The position numbers and the translations under genes are program-made. The notes beneath the pieces were generated by a model that was not told the DNA's origin, did not search any database, and saw nothing but the letters and a program-made list of their open reading frames with translations. A stretch of 47,745 nt of DNA. It comes from Candidatus Flavonifractor intestinipullorum. GTDB lineage: Bacteria > Bacillota > Clostridia > Oscillospirales > Oscillospiraceae. Numbering within the stretch: position 1 is the first letter of the stretch; the number at the start of each line of letters is the position of its first letter. The stretch covers positions 1-47,745 of the forward strand of contig DWYC01000014.1 of assembly GCA_019118925.1 (NCBI GenBank). The letters are read 5' to 3'. Below are positions 30,495-40,113 of this stretch, one piece after another.

Positions 30495-31184
30495 TCACCG
30501 GCGCAGGTCCGCATTCCAGTCAAAAATCCGTCCCGTGTCCGGGTCCAGCTCAAACTCATACTTCAGGCCGCCGTAAAAGAGTTCGCCCTCATAGCGGCGC
30601 TCTCCGTCTTCCGACTCCTCCCAGATCTCCACCTCTTCTGCCGTGGCGCCGGGGACTTTTCCGGCCACGATCTGCCGGGCCCCCTCCAGGTCCACCGGGC
30701 TGCCCCCCAGGGCGTCCAGCCACTCCTCATCCACCTCGTAATCGGCGCTCACGATGGCGCCTCCGTCGATGGCCACCGAAAAATCATAGTCGCCGTACTC
30801 GGTCTCGAACTCAATGTCGTAGATGGGGATGCCGTTATCCCCGTCCCGCTCCACCTTCCGGTCCTGCACATCCTCTTCGGGCACGCCGGCATTTTCCAAG
30901 GCAATGGCAAAGGCCGTGTCGCTGTCGATCTCTCCCAAGCCGTTTTCCGCCGGAGGCTGCCCCTGAGAGGGGACGGTTTCCGGCTGCGGAGAGGACCGCT
31001 CCGGCTCTTCTGCCGGAGTCTCTCCGCTCTGTGCCGGTACTGCCGGCCGATTCGCTTCACCCATCGCTTCCGTCTGGACTCCGGCCGGCGTCTGAGCGGT
31101 ATTCTCCCCGCTCTGTGTCCCCCCGCACCCGCTCAGCAGCAACGCCACTCCCAGAGCAAGCAGCAGGCCGTTCTTTTCTTTCAT
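30495..31184 (-). CDS. PepSY-domain lipoprotein
   Basis: 229 residues. The lipobox LLLSGCGG near residue 19 gives a lipid-anchored protein. A 60-residue Pro/Gln/Glu-rich linker follows. Two PepSY modules come next: DTAFAIALENAGVPEEDVQD with PIYDIEFETEYGDYDFSVAI, and GARQIVAGKVPGATAEEVEI with YEGELFYGGLKYEFELDPDT, ending with the family 'D(x)GxIxxw' signature (GRIFDWNAD). PepSY proteins often inhibit extracellular proteases or bind wall components; the target is unknown. It diverges from the two kinase genes, which may suggest a shared envelope-sensing role. Confidence 0.9.
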   Translation of the reverse strand: MKEKNGLLLALGVALLLSGCGGTQSGENTAQTPAGVQTEAMGEANRPAVPAQSGETPAEEPERSSPQPETVPSQGQPPAENGLGEIDSDTAFAIALENAGVPEEDVQDRKVERDGDNGIPIYDIEFETEYGDYDFSVAIDGGAIVSADYEVDEEWLDALGGSPVDLEGARQIVAGKVPGATAEEVEIWEESEDGERRYEGELFYGGLKYEFELDPDTGRIFDWNADLRR

Positions 31185-31271
31185 GCCAAAGCTCCCCTCT
31201 CTCCCCCCATCCGGGAGGTCTTTTTTTCAGTGTAACACCTCCCCTCCAGCGGCGCAAGCCTCAAGTATGGA

Positions 31272-31300
31272 TTGTCTCCATGCGGAAAAAATGGTATGCT
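31272..31300 (+). promoter_or_regulatory. Promoter of the hybrid kinase pair
   Basis: TTGTCT (31272-31277), a 17-bp spacer and TATGCT (31295-31300), 55 bp before the ATG. Confidence 0.6.
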
Positions 31301-31354
31301 AGAAGCAGAATATGCGGCGGCCGTCCGGACCCCGCTGATCAGGAGGCCCCTTTC

Positions 31355-33904
31355 ATGAAACAGAAAAAGTCCAATTGGAATCTGGTTTTGCGGGACCTGC
31401 GTTTTAGTCTGTTTGCTTTGGGAATTCTGGTGATTCTGGTCATCATGAGCGTGACCGTCCTGCGCACCGCCCTGCTCCAGAACGCATGGAATACCGGTAT
31501 GGCCCTCTCCCGCAACTACGCTGCCGAGGCCCGCAATAAACTCAATGTCTATGAAACGCTCCTCTCCTTCGGTTCCTCTACCATTGAGGCCCGGATGGAG
31601 GCCGGAGATTCCGAAGAGGAGCTTCTGGAGTGGATGGAGCGCTATTTTCAACGTCTGGAGACCGTATTGGGCGAGGATTCCCTGGATGTCTACGCCGTGA
31701 TCGACGGCTCTATTTTGGCCGTACAGCCCTGGTCCGGGGACGAGTCGTACGACGTATTCTCCACCCAGTGGTATCAGAAGGCCGCCCAGTCTCCGGACCA
31801 GACCATTTTTACCGGCGTGTACCTCGACGCCATCTACCACCGGCCGGTGATCACCCTGGCCCAGATGTCCAGCGCCAGCGGCGCCCTGCTGGCCTTCGAC
31901 ATCTTCCCGGAGCAGTTCCGGTTTGATCTTCTGGACCTCTCCAGTCAGGACTCCTTTTTCCTCTGTGATGAGAACGGCTCCCTTATTTTCTGGCAGACCC
32001 GTCTGGACCGTTCCGAAGAGGAGCTTCAGACCTATCTCGCCGGTCTGATTACCCAAATCGAGGCCGGAGAACTGGACCATTACAGCGACTCCATCACTGA
32101 TCTGGACGGGGCGCGGCGGGCCGTCTATTACGTGCAGATGGACAACAACTGGTATTCGATTGTCACCACCTCCTACGGGAGCATTTTCGGCGGGCTGGGC
32201 CGCTTCTCTCTGGTGCTGAGTCTGATGATCGCCCTGTTTTTGCTGACGCTGGCCGTTACCGCCTGGCGCTCCATCCGCTTCAACGCCCGCATCGAACGCA
32301 CCGACGAGACCATCCGGGCTCTGAGCAATTCCTATTACGCGCTCTACCGCCTGGATTTTGAGCAGGGCACCTACGAGATGATCAAGAGTTCTGAGTATGT
32401 GCGAAGCCGTCTCCCGGCCCAGGGGCGATATTCGGATCTGCTTCAGGTCATGGGCGAGGTCATTGAACCCGACGCCCACGACGAGTACATGCGCAGTTTT
32501 TCCCGGGAAAACATTCAATCCCTGGTAGCCCGGAAAGTGAAGGACTTCGGCGGCGATTTTCTGCGCCGGTTCGGCCAGGAGTACCGCTGGGTCAATGTAC
32601 GCATCCTCTTCGACGACTCCCTGGCCCCCGGCGAGGCCGTCCTCTCCTTCCGGGAAGTGGACCAGGAAAAGCAGGGCCAGCTGCGGGAGCGGCAGCTACT
32701 GGAGGACGCGCTGGATGTGGCCCGGAAGAACGAACAGGCCAAGCAGACCTTCTTCAGCAGCATGTCCCACGACATGCGCACCCCCCTCAACGCCATCATC
32801 GGCCTGTCCGCCCTGGCCCAGGAGCACACCGGCGAGCCGGAAGCGATGGCGGACTATCTGAACAAAATTCAGTACTCCAGCCGCCAGCTTCTGGGACTCA
32901 TCAACGATATTCTGGACATGTCCCGTCTGGAGCAGGGCAAGGTGATGGTCACCAGCGAGCCCTTTGACCTCCAGACCTGCGTGGAGCAGTGTCTGGAGCC
33001 CTTCCGCCTCCAGGCCGGGAGTGAGGGAAAGAGTTTTACCGCCCACCTGGACCTCCCGGACCGCCAGGTGCTGGGCGACCCCTTCCGCATGGCGCAGGTG
33101 CTTAACAACCTGCTCTCCAACGCCATGAAATTTACCGCAGCCGGGGACGCCGTCTCCCTGTCGGTGGTCCAGCTGGACCGGCGGGACTTCTCGCAGTACA
33201 AATTTGTGGTCTCCGACACCGGCGTGGGCATGTCTTCCGAGTTTCTGCCCCATCTCTTCGAGCCCTATGCCCGGGAAATGCGCTTTGGCGTCCACCGCAC
33301 GGTGGGCACCGGTCTGGGGATGTCCATCACCAAGAACCTCATCACCCAGATGAACGGTGAGATCCATGTGGAAAGCCATCCTGAGGAGGGCACCACGTTT
33401 ACCATTGTCCTGCCGTTTGCCGTGGTCCACGCCTCGCCGGAGGATACCCAAGCTGCGGAGCATTCCTCTTCGCTTCCCTTTTCTCTGGAGGGACGTCAGG
33501 TTCTGTTGGCCGAGGACAATCCCGTCAATATGGAAATCGCCGCCGAACTGCTGGCCATGCACGGCATTCAGGTCACCCAGGCCTGGAACGGCCGGGAGGC
33601 GGTGGAGCGGTTTTCCGCCTCTCCCCCCGGCTTTTTCGACGCGGTGCTCCTGGACATGCAGATGCCCGAGATGGGCGGGTGCGAGGCCGCCCGCCACATC
33701 CGCGCGCTCCCCCGCGCCGACGCGAAACGCGTTCCCATCGTAGCCGTGACGGCCAACGCCTTTGCCGAGGATGTGGCGGCCACCGCCGCCGCCGGCATGA
33801 ACGCACATGTCTCCAAACCCATCGACATCGCGCTGCTCTCCCAGACATTGGAGCGGCTGATTCAGAACCGGGACGCCCCGGAAGAAAGGGGAACGAGAGA
33901 ATGA
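31355..33904 (+). CDS. Hybrid sensor histidine kinase, one receiver domain
   Basis: 849 residues from the ATG 8 bases after AGGAGG; a far upstream in-frame start runs back through other features and is rejected. Layout: membrane helix 1 (about 19-38), a 245-residue extracytoplasmic sensor of dCache type, helix 2 (about 283-303), a PAS-like region (325-437), HisKA with [19 protein letters not shown] (His472), HATPase ([24 protein letters not shown]) and a C-terminal receiver ([22 protein letters not shown] with Asp767, VSKP). It senses an external ligand and passes phosphate internally. The stop overlaps the next kinase's start by four bases. No DNA-binding response regulator is nearby. Confidence 0.95.
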   Translation: MKQKKSNWNLVLRDLRFSLFALGILVILVIMSVTVLRTALLQNAWNTGMALSRNYAAEARNKLNVYETLLSFGSSTIEARMEAGDSEEELLEWMERYFQRLETVLGEDSLDVYAVIDGSILAVQPWSGDESYDVFSTQWYQKAAQSPDQTIFTGVYLDAIYHRPVITLAQMSSASGALLAFDIFPEQFRFDLLDLSSQDSFFLCDENGSLIFWQTRLDRSEEELQTYLAGLITQIEAGELDHYSDSITDLDGARRAVYYVQMDNNWYSIVTTSYGSIFGGLGRFSLVLSLMIALFLLTLAVTAWRSIRFNARIERTDETIRALSNSYYALYRLDFEQGTYEMIKSSEYVRSRLPAQGRYSDLLQVMGEVIEPDAHDEYMRSFSRENIQSLVARKVKDFGGDFLRRFGQEYRWVNVRILFDDSLAPGEAVLSFREVDQEKQGQLRERQLLEDALDVARKNEQAKQTFFSSMSHDMRTPLNAIIGLSALAQEHTGEPEAMADYLNKIQYSSRQLLGLINDILDMSRLEQGKVMVTSEPFDLQTCVEQCLEPFRLQAGSEGKSFTAHLDLPDRQVLGDPFRMAQVLNNLLSNAMKFTAAGDAVSLSVVQLDRRDFSQYKFVVSDTGVGMSSEFLPHLFEPYAREMRFGVHRTVGTGLGMSITKNLITQMNGEIHVESHPEEGTTFTIVLPFAVVHASPEDTQAAEHSSSLPFSLEGRQVLLAEDNPVNMEIAAELLAMHGIQVTQAWNGREAVERFSASPPGFFDAVLLDMQMPEMGGCEAARHIRALPRADAKRVPIVAVTANAFAEDVAATAAAGMNAHVSKPIDIALLSQTLERLIQNRDAPEERGTRE

Positions 33905-36486
33905 GACATCCCATGCGCTTCCTATGGACCAGCCTGATCTGCATCGCTCTGCTGTGCGTGGGGGTATTTACCTGGCTCACGCTGTTCATGGTCCGGGAGA
34001 GCGACCACACCATCACCCGGGTGGCCAATCTCTATATGGAGGAAATCAATGCCCAGCTCCAGCGGCATTTCGACTCCCTGGTGGAACTGCGCTTTTTGCA
34101 GGTGGAGGGGATTGTTCAGGTCATCCCGCCCCAGTCGGTGGAGGTCATTGACGACAACATCGCCGCCGCCCTGGCCGAGAGCGCCCGCTCCCGGGAGTTC
34201 GTCTACCTCTCGCTCTGCAACACAGAGGGGGAGACCGACGTATTTCTGGGAGAGGAGACGGAGATCTTTCATCTGGACTCCTTTCTCGCCTCCATGAACA
34301 ACGCCGAGCAGAAGGTCACCCTGGGCCGGACCGCCTCGGGCGAGTTGCTGCTCATCTACGGCGTGTCGGTGGGCTACCCGGTCTCTCAGGGCTACCCCAT
34401 GCGGGATGGAAGCCGGTGTACCGCCATGCTGGTCGGCCTTCCCATCAGCTATCTCAACCGGGCGCTGGCTCTGGGCGTCAACGACGATCTGGTTTTTTCC
34501 CATATCATTCAGGCCGACGGCACCTTTGTTCTCCGCAACGCCGACTCCACGGGGGACAATTACTTCGACTGGCTTCTGGACAACGCCACGTTTGAGGACG
34601 GAGCGCCCCAGGAGCAGATTTCCGCCATGAAACAGGCCATGGCGGAACAGTCCCCCTTCACGATGGTCGTCTCCGTGGCCGGAGAGCGGCGCCACCTCTA
34701 CTGCTCCCCCCTGTCCAGCTCCGAGTGGTTCCTGGTCACCGTCATGCCCCACGGGGCCATGGACGAGGCGGTAACCGAACTGGGCAACCGCCGCACCGCC
34801 TATACCCTGGGCGGCTGCGGACTGCTGCTCTTGGCGGTGCTGGTGGTGTTTGCGCTCTACTTCCGCATGTCCCGGCGGCAGTTCGACGCGGTGGAGCAGG
34901 CCAAGCGGGAGGCCGAGCGGGCCAACCAGGCCAAGAGCGAGTTCCTCTCCAATATGAGCCATGATATCCGCACCCCCATGAACGCCATCGTGGGTATGAC
35001 CGCCATCGCCTCAGCCAACCTGGATCACCCGGATCAGGTGCGGGACTGTCTGAAAAAAATTACTCTGTCCAGCCGGCACCTGCTGGGCCTGATCAACGAC
35101 GTGCTGGATATGTCCAAGATCGAGAGCGGGAAACTCTCTCTGAATATCGCCCCCCTCTCCCTGCGGGAGGCCATGGACAGCATTGTCAGCATCATTCAGC
35201 CCCAGATCAAGACCCGCAAGCAGGTCTTTGACGTTTTTATCCGGGATATCCAGGCCGAGCAGATCTGCTGCGACGGGGTGCGGCTGAATCAGGTACTTCT
35301 GAATCTGCTCTCCAACGCCCTGAAATTCACCCCGGAGGGGGGCTCCATTTTCGTCACCGTCTCCCAGGAGGACTCCCCCAAGGGGCCCGGCTGGGTGCGC
35401 ACCCACTTCCGGGTGCGGGATACGGGCATCGGCATGTCCCCCGAGTTCCAGAAAAAAATCTTCGACTCGTTCGAGCGGGAGGACAGCGCCCGGGTCCAGA
35501 AAATTGAGGGAACCGGCCTGGGAATGGCCATCACCAAGTACATCGTGGACGAGATGGGCGGCTCCATCTCCGTCCAAAGCCAGCCCGAGCAGGGCAGTGA
35601 GTTCCACGTGACCTTGGATCTGGAGCGGGCGCCCGCCCCGGAGGAGCCCATGGTCCTCCCCGCCTGGGATGTGCTGGTTGTGGACGACGATCTGACGCTC
35701 TGTCAGAGCGCTGTGGACGCTCTGGAGGCGCTCGGCGTCCACGCCGAGTACGCCTCGGACGGGCCCTCGGCAGTGGAGAAGGTGGAGGAGCGCCACCGCC
35801 AGGGCCGGGACTACCACGTGGTACTGCTGGACTGGAAGATGCCCGGCATGGACGGCATTCAGACCGCCCAGGCCATCCGCCGCAGCGAGGGACACGACAT
35901 GCCCATCCTCCTGATGTCCGCCTACGACTGGAGCGATATCGAGTCCGAGGCCCGCACCGCAGGAGTGAGCGGCTTCCTCTCCAAGCCTCTGTTCCAGTCC
36001 ACGCTGTACTACGGCCTCTCCCGCTTCGCCGGGGAGGAGTCCGGGAAGAGCGAGCCCCAGGAAGGTCCCCCCGACTACACCGGGCGGCGCATCCTTCTGG
36101 CCGAGGACAACGACCTGAACTGGGAGATCGCCAGCGAGCTGCTCTCCTCCTGCGGTTTTGTGCTGGACCGGGCGGAAAACGGAACGCTCTGTCTGGAGCA
36201 GTTCCAGAACGCCCCGCCGGGTTATTACGACGTCATTCTCATGGACCTGCGGATGCCCGTCATGGACGGCTATCAGGCCGCCCAGGCCATCCGGGCCCTG
36301 GACCGGCCCGACGCCCGGACCATTCCCATCCTGGCCATGACGGCCGACGCCTTCTCCGAGGACATCCAGCGCTGCCTTGACTGTGGAATGAATGCCCATG
36401 TGGCCAAACCCATCGACCTGCGGGAACTGCTGCGTCTGCTGCAAAAGTTCCTCACCCCCTCCCCTGCCCAGAGCGGCGGACATTAA
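33901..36486 (+). CDS. Hybrid sensor histidine kinase, two receiver domains
   Basis: 861 residues from the ATG in the ATGA overlap. Membrane helices lie near residues 9-30 and 302-322, enclosing a 270-residue extracytoplasmic sensor different in sequence from that of its neighbour. HisKA has [19 protein letters not shown] (His354) and is followed by HATPase ([25 protein letters not shown]). Two receivers follow: [19 protein letters not shown] (Asp644) and [19 protein letters not shown] (Asp782). The first receiver ends in a less typical FLSKP-LFQS segment. No Hpt domain is present. The two kinases probably work as a pair or phosphorelay whose output partner lies elsewhere. Confidence 0.95.
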   Translation: MRHPMRFLWTSLICIALLCVGVFTWLTLFMVRESDHTITRVANLYMEEINAQLQRHFDSLVELRFLQVEGIVQVIPPQSVEVIDDNIAAALAESARSREFVYLSLCNTEGETDVFLGEETEIFHLDSFLASMNNAEQKVTLGRTASGELLLIYGVSVGYPVSQGYPMRDGSRCTAMLVGLPISYLNRALALGVNDDLVFSHIIQADGTFVLRNADSTGDNYFDWLLDNATFEDGAPQEQISAMKQAMAEQSPFTMVVSVAGERRHLYCSPLSSSEWFLVTVMPHGAMDEAVTELGNRRTAYTLGGCGLLLLAVLVVFALYFRMSRRQFDAVEQAKREAERANQAKSEFLSNMSHDIRTPMNAIVGMTAIASANLDHPDQVRDCLKKITLSSRHLLGLINDVLDMSKIESGKLSLNIAPLSLREAMDSIVSIIQPQIKTRKQVFDVFIRDIQAEQICCDGVRLNQVLLNLLSNALKFTPEGGSIFVTVSQEDSPKGPGWVRTHFRVRDTGIGMSPEFQKKIFDSFEREDSARVQKIEGTGLGMAITKYIVDEMGGSISVQSQPEQGSEFHVTLDLERAPAPEEPMVLPAWDVLVVDDDLTLCQSAVDALEALGVHAEYASDGPSAVEKVEERHRQGRDYHVVLLDWKMPGMDGIQTAQAIRRSEGHDMPILLMSAYDWSDIESEARTAGVSGFLSKPLFQSTLYYGLSRFAGEESGKSEPQEGPPDYTGRRILLAEDNDLNWEIASELLSSCGFVLDRAENGTLCLEQFQNAPPGYYDVILMDLRMPVMDGYQAAQAIRALDRPDARTIPILAMTADAFSEDIQRCLDCGMNAHVAKPIDLRELLRLLQKFLTPSPAQSGGH

Positions 36487-36491
36487 ACGCT

Positions 36492-36537
36492 GGGCGGACA
36501 CCTGTTTTTTCCCAAAAACAGGCGCCCGCCCTTTTTT
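36492..36537 (+). terminator. Terminator after the kinase pair
   Basis: GGGCGGACACCTGTTTTT (36492-36509) pairs with AAAAACAGGCGCCCGCCC (36514-36531) with two mismatches, then a run of six T. Confidence 0.9.
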
Positions 36538-36595
36538 ACCTACAATATAGAATTATTTCGTGTGCGTAATTCATAAAATATTTACACATGCTTTC

Positions 36596-36624
36596 TTGTG
36601 CTTCTCCTAGTATTCCTGTATAAT
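36596..36624 (+). promoter_or_regulatory. Promoter of the DUF1538/P-II operon
   Basis: TTGTGC (36596-36601), a 17-bp spacer and TATAAT (36619-36624). It gives a leader of about 140 nt before the ATG at 36770. Confidence 0.7.
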
Positions 36625-36631
36625 AAAAGAA

Positions 36632-36769
36632 AATCAGGGCATAGAGAGGAGGAGTACCGCAACCCCAACGCGCCCGAAACCGGTTCGTCCGGGGCGGAAA
36701 ATCCGCCCTGTACCGCCTCTTTTCGATTCGTACTGGACATTTGGACCAAAAGGGGGTATCTTATATCAT
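36632..36769 (+). promoter_or_regulatory. Structured 5' leader of the DUF1538 gene
   Basis: This 140-nt leader contains a perfect 7-bp hairpin (GGGCGGA 36692-36698 with TCCGCCC 36702-36708), the palindrome-like CGAAACCGGTTCG upstream of it, and a repeated GTACCGC (36654-36660 and 36710-36716). An AGGAGG at about 36647-36653 is not near a long gene. The likely ribosome binding site AGGGGG lies 13 bases from the ATG, longer than usual. No known riboswitch class is recognised. Confidence 0.4.
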
Positions 36770-38281
36770 ATGAATGAAAAACTGAAAGAAAAGGTCAAGG
36801 AATCCCTCTCCAGCGTACTGCCCATTACCGTCATTGTTCTGATCCTGAGCGTGGCCCTGGTTCCGCTGGAGATCGGCACCCTGGCCCTTTTCCTGACGGG
36901 AGCCGTGCTGCTGATCATCGGCATGGGCTTTTTCCAGCTGGGCGCGGAGGTCGCCATGACCCCTCTGGGGCAGGGCGTCGGCGGACGGCTGGTCAAGAGC
37001 AACAGTCTCCCTTTCATTCTGCTCCTGTGCTTCCTGATGGGGGCCATTATCACCATCTCGGAGCCCGATCTTCAGGTTCTGGCCAATCAGGTGGCCGCTA
37101 TCCCCAATCCGGTGCTCATCTGGACGGTGGCCGTGGGCGTGGGTGTGTTTACCGCGGTGGCTTTCCTGCGTATCTACTTTAAAATCAACCTGGGGCTGCT
37201 GCTGACCGGACTGTATATACTGCTCTTTCTGCTCTCGTTCTTTACGCCCTCGGACTTTGTGGCTGTGGCCTTTGACTCCGGCGGCGTCACTACCGGTCCC
37301 ATGACGGTTCCCTTTATTATGGCCTTGGGCGTGGGCCTCTCGGCCGCCCGGAGCGATAAGGACAGTGCCAACGACAGCTTTGGCCTCGTCGCTCTGTGCA
37401 GCGTGGGCCCCATTCTGATGGTTCTCCTGCTGGGCATTTTCTACCATCCGGAGGAGGCGGTATATACCTCCGTGGAGGTCCCGGCCATCGAGACCACCCG
37501 GGATGTGGTGCGCCAGTTTGTCCAGGCCATTCCCCAGTATGCGGAAGAGGTGCTGATGAGCATGCTGCCGGTGGCCGGCGTATTCGTCCTCTTCCAGATC
37601 CTTACCCGCACGTACCGCAAGCGCCAGGTCCTGCGGATGAGCGTGGGCCTGCTGTACACCTACCTCGGCCTGGTGCTCTTCCTCACCGGCGTGAACGTGG
37701 GCTTCGCCCCGGTGGGCAGCCTGCTGGGCGGCGGCCTGGCCGACGGAATGCTCAAATGGATTTTGATCCCCATCGGGATGGTCATCGGCTACTATATCGT
37801 CAAGGCCGAGCCCGCGGTCCAGGTCCTCAACGAGCAGGTGGAGGACCTCACCGGCGGCACGGTCTCCCACAAGATGATGAATGCCGCCCTCTCCATCGGC
37901 GTGGCCTGTGCGGTGGCCCTGGCCATGGTGCGGGTCATCACGGGTCTGAATATCTACTGGATTCTCATTCCCGGCTATATCCTGGCCCTGATTTTCAGTC
38001 GTTTTGTCCCGCCGGTCTTTGTGGGCATCGCCTTCGACTCCGGCGGCGTGGCCAGCGGCCCCATGACCTCCACATTCCTGCTGCCCCTGGCCATGGGGGC
38101 CTGTACCGCAGTGGGGGGAAACGTCGTCACCGACGCCTTCGGCGTGGTGGCGCTGGTGGCCCTGGCGCCCCTGATTGCCATCCAGATTATGGGGCTTATC
38201 TACGTCCGCAGATCCAAGGCGGTTGTGCAGCCCGCTCAGCCCCTGTCGGATGACATTGTCATTGAATTGGAGGAGGAATAA
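36770..38281 (+). CDS. DUF1538 family membrane protein
   Basis: 503 residues with about twelve membrane helices in two homologous halves. The internal repeat is clear: VAFDSGGVTTGPMTVPFIMA in the first half and IAFDSGGVASGPMTSTFLLP in the second, each in a re-entrant-like segment, plus FFQLGAEVAMTPLG against GFAPVGSLLGGGLADG. This is the DUF1538 family, thought to be transporters of unknown substrate. The inverted-repeat design and the conserved D-S-G-G-V motif suggest an ion or small-solute carrier (inference). A tandem P-II gene starts 3 bp after the stop, so a P-II protein probably gates it, as GlnK does for AmtB. Confidence 0.9.
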   Translation: MNEKLKEKVKESLSSVLPITVIVLILSVALVPLEIGTLALFLTGAVLLIIGMGFFQLGAEVAMTPLGQGVGGRLVKSNSLPFILLLCFLMGAIITISEPDLQVLANQVAAIPNPVLIWTVAVGVGVFTAVAFLRIYFKINLGLLLTGLYILLFLLSFFTPSDFVAVAFDSGGVTTGPMTVPFIMALGVGLSAARSDKDSANDSFGLVALCSVGPILMVLLLGIFYHPEEAVYTSVEVPAIETTRDVVRQFVQAIPQYAEEVLMSMLPVAGVFVLFQILTRTYRKRQVLRMSVGLLYTYLGLVLFLTGVNVGFAPVGSLLGGGLADGMLKWILIPIGMVIGYYIVKAEPAVQVLNEQVEDLTGGTVSHKMMNAALSIGVACAVALAMVRVITGLNIYWILIPGYILALIFSRFVPPVFVGIAFDSGGVASGPMTSTFLLPLAMGACTAVGGNVVTDAFGVVALVALAPLIAIQIMGLIYVRRSKAVVQPAQPLSDDIVIELEEE

Positions 38282-38284
38282 CCT

Positions 38285-38989
38285 ATGCCGGAACTGGAGA
38301 AGCTCCCCATCGCACAGCGGGTGCTGATTACCATCACGCAGGAGAAAGACCAGAAGCGGCTGGAGTCGGTGCTGGAATCCCTGCACATCCCCCTGATCTT
38401 CCAGGCCCGGGGCCAGGGCACCGCTCCGTCGGAAATGATGGATATCTTCGGACTGGGGGGGACGACCCGGCTGATTACCGCCGGTTTTCTCCCCAAGCTT
38501 CTCATCCAGCCCGCATTTGAACAGTTGAGCAGCCAGCTGTTTTTCCGCCATAAGGGGGGCGGCATCGCCATCACCCTCCCGGTCAGCGGCATTCAGAGCC
38601 ATATCTTAAACATTCTCAACGACGAGGCGCGGGCCGCCCTCACAGATTATCTCAAAGGAGATGAAGCGGAAATGAAGGAGAAGTCGGCTTATTCGCTCAT
38701 CTGGGTCTCCGTGGCCAGCGGATACAGCGACGACGTGGTGGATACCGCCCGGAAAGCCGGCGCCCGGGGCGGCACGGTGCTCAAGGGTCTGCGCCACCAC
38801 TCCCAGCGGGCCTGCCAGTCCCTGGGCGTGCCCATCCAGGTGGAGCAGGATTTTGTCATGATCGTCGTTCCCCGGGAAAACAAGGCCGAGATCATGGCCG
38901 CCATCAGCGGCGCCTGCGGTCTGAACACCCCCGCCCACGGCATTGTGCTCTCTCTGCCGGTGGACGATGTGCTGGGCCTGGAACACTGA
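38285..38989 (+). CDS. Tandem P-II-like regulator
   Basis: 234 residues with two P-II-like ferredoxin-fold halves. The first (residues 12-110) begins RVLITITQEKDQKRLESVLE and has HKGGGIAITLPV. The second (residues 130-230) begins YSLIWVSVASGYSDDVVDTA and carries the classic P-II block KAGARGGTVLKGLR, then FVMIVVPRENKAEIMAAISG. P-II proteins bind ATP/ADP and metabolites and regulate transporters by docking. Only the second half keeps the AGARGGTVL nucleotide loop, so the first may be a degenerate partner. No T-loop tyrosine is obvious. Coupled to DUF1538 by a 3-bp gap with GGAGG before the ATG. Confidence 0.88.
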   Translation: MPELEKLPIAQRVLITITQEKDQKRLESVLESLHIPLIFQARGQGTAPSEMMDIFGLGGTTRLITAGFLPKLLIQPAFEQLSSQLFFRHKGGGIAITLPVSGIQSHILNILNDEARAALTDYLKGDEAEMKEKSAYSLIWVSVASGYSDDVVDTARKAGARGGTVLKGLRHHSQRACQSLGVPIQVEQDFVMIVVPRENKAEIMAAISGACGLNTPAHGIVLSLPVDDVLGLEH

Positions 38990-39004
38990 GGCCCCTTGCA
39001 AAGC

Positions 39005-39041
39005 AAAAAAGCAGGACGGGATTTTCCCGTCCTGCTTTTTT
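39005..39041. terminator. Bidirectional terminator between P-II and rplS
   Basis: A perfect 17-bp stem, AAAAAAGCAGGACGGGA (39005-39021) with TCCCGTCCTGCTTTTTT (39025-39041). The A- and T-runs serve both convergent genes. Confidence 0.95.
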
Positions 39042-39055
39042 GTGCTCGTTGCAGC

Positions 39056-39397
39056 TTAGATGCGCTCTTTGACCTTGGCGCTCTTGCCCACGCGGTCGCG
39101 CAGGTAGTAGAGCTTGGCCCGGCGGACCTTGCCGTGGCGGACCAATTCAATCTTCTCCACCGCAGGAGCGTGAATGGGGAACACCTTCTCCACGCCCACG
39201 CCGTAAGAGATGCGGCGCACAGTGATGGTCTCCTCCAGGCCGCCGTGCTTCTTGGCGATCACGGTGCCCTCAAAAACCTGGATACGCTCGCGGCTGCCTT
39301 CCTTTACGCGGACATGCACCCGCACGGTGTCGCCGATCTGGGCCACAGGGGGCTCGGCCTTGAGCTGCTTTTCGGTAAACGCCTTCATGAGATCCAT
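39056..39397 (-). CDS. rplS: 50S ribosomal protein L19
   Basis: 113 residues, normal length. Signature segments: [67 protein letters not shown] and [12 protein letters not shown]. It sits at the 30S-50S interface. The ATG at 39397 follows GAGGAGG. The usual neighbours rimM-trmD are not here; it is monocistronic with its own promoter and a structured leader. Confidence 0.98.
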   Translation of the reverse strand: MDLMKAFTEKQLKAEPPVAQIGDTVRVHVRVKEGSRERIQVFEGTVIAKKHGGLEETITVRRISYGVGVEKVFPIHAPAVEKIELVRHGKVRRAKLYYLRDRVGKSAKVKERI

Positions 39398-39521
39398 GGA
39401 TGTTTCCTCCTCAGATGATAGGTGTTCGTGCCGTCCGTTCTGCCGCCCCTGGGGCGGCGACAGCAGAGGAGCACCCTTTTTCAGACTGAGGTATTTTATC
39501 ACATCTTCCAGCCGATTGCAA
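39398..39521 (-). promoter_or_regulatory. rplS promoter and leader
   Basis: On the minus strand, TTGCAA (39516-39521), 17 bp, TAAAAT (39493-39498). The roughly 90-nt leader has a GC hairpin (GCCGCCCC...GGGGCGGC) and the RBS GGAGG. It may be an autoregulatory L19 leader as known in Firmicutes, though I cannot match the Rfam model by eye. The promoter lies inside the 3' end of the upstream protease gene. Confidence 0.55.
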
Positions 39522-40113
39522 GCATTTTCTGTCCGGATGCTTCCTCCCGCTCCCCGCGCACTGCCAGGAGCGCCAGCCATCCCCCGGTGAGGAAGAGGGT
39601 GGGATTCCCCGTGTGGAGCATCAGGAGAAATCCCGCCGCGCTCAGGAGCACCGACAGTCCCCCGGATATCCCCCGGGCCGTCCCTTCCCACCGGAGCGGG
39701 AGCAGTGCGCGCAGGGCCCTTCCTCCGTCCAGCGCCCCCACAGGGAGCAGATTGAAGCACCCCAGGGTCAAATTGAGCCCGGCAAACACGGCGCCCCGCT
39801 CCCCCGCCCAGGGCGCCAGCCGGGCCGTCCCCAGGGCCAGAAGCAGATTCACCGCCGGGCCCGCCAGGGCCGTGGTCAGCCGGGGCAGGCGCTCTCCCAT
39901 CCGGGGGCCGCGTACCCGCAGCTCGGCCCCCGCGCAGGTCAGGCGGACCGTCCCAATGCGTCCGCCCCAGAGCCGGACCGCCAGCACGTGCCCCAGCTCG
40001 TGACACAGGCCGGCCGCCGCAGCCATAGGCACCAGGCCGCTCTCATCCATATAGTAAAGGAAGGCCCACAGCAGAAGAAATCCTCCGCTGACCGACCATC
40101 TACTGGGTCTCAA
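39499..40113 (-). CDS. M50 site-2 protease, SpoIVFB-like
   Basis: About 204 residues with five to six membrane helices. The zinc site is HELGH ([17 protein letters not shown]) and the third ligand lies in [14 protein letters not shown]. Hydrophobic helix [14 protein letters not shown] precedes the HELGH helix as in SpoIVFB. In Bacillus SpoIVFB cleaves pro-sigma-K in the mother cell. The gene follows a SpoIVFA-like gene, the same order as in spoIVF loci. The start is uncertain: the TTG at 40111-40113 overlaps the upstream stop by 14 bp but lacks a clear ribosome binding site; a CTG near 40070 sits six bases after GGAGGA. The C-terminal CBS domain of SpoIVFB is absent. Confidence 0.8.
   Translation of the reverse strand: MRPSRWSVSGGFLLLWAFLYYMDESGLVPMAAAAGLCHELGHVLAVRLWGGRIGTVRLTCAGAELRVRGPRMGERLPRLTTALAGPAVNLLLALGTARLAPWAGERGAVFAGLNLTLGCFNLLPVGALDGGRALRALLPLRWEGTARGISGGLSVLLSAAGFLLMLHTGNPTLFLTGGWLALLAVRGEREEASGQKMLAIGWKM

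Noticed and set aside
30326-31354. N-terminal extension of the first kinase into the tRNA terminator region
   Set aside because: It runs through a terminator, the antisense PepSY gene and the kinase promoter; the ATG at 31355 has a good ribosome binding site and begins with the membrane helix.
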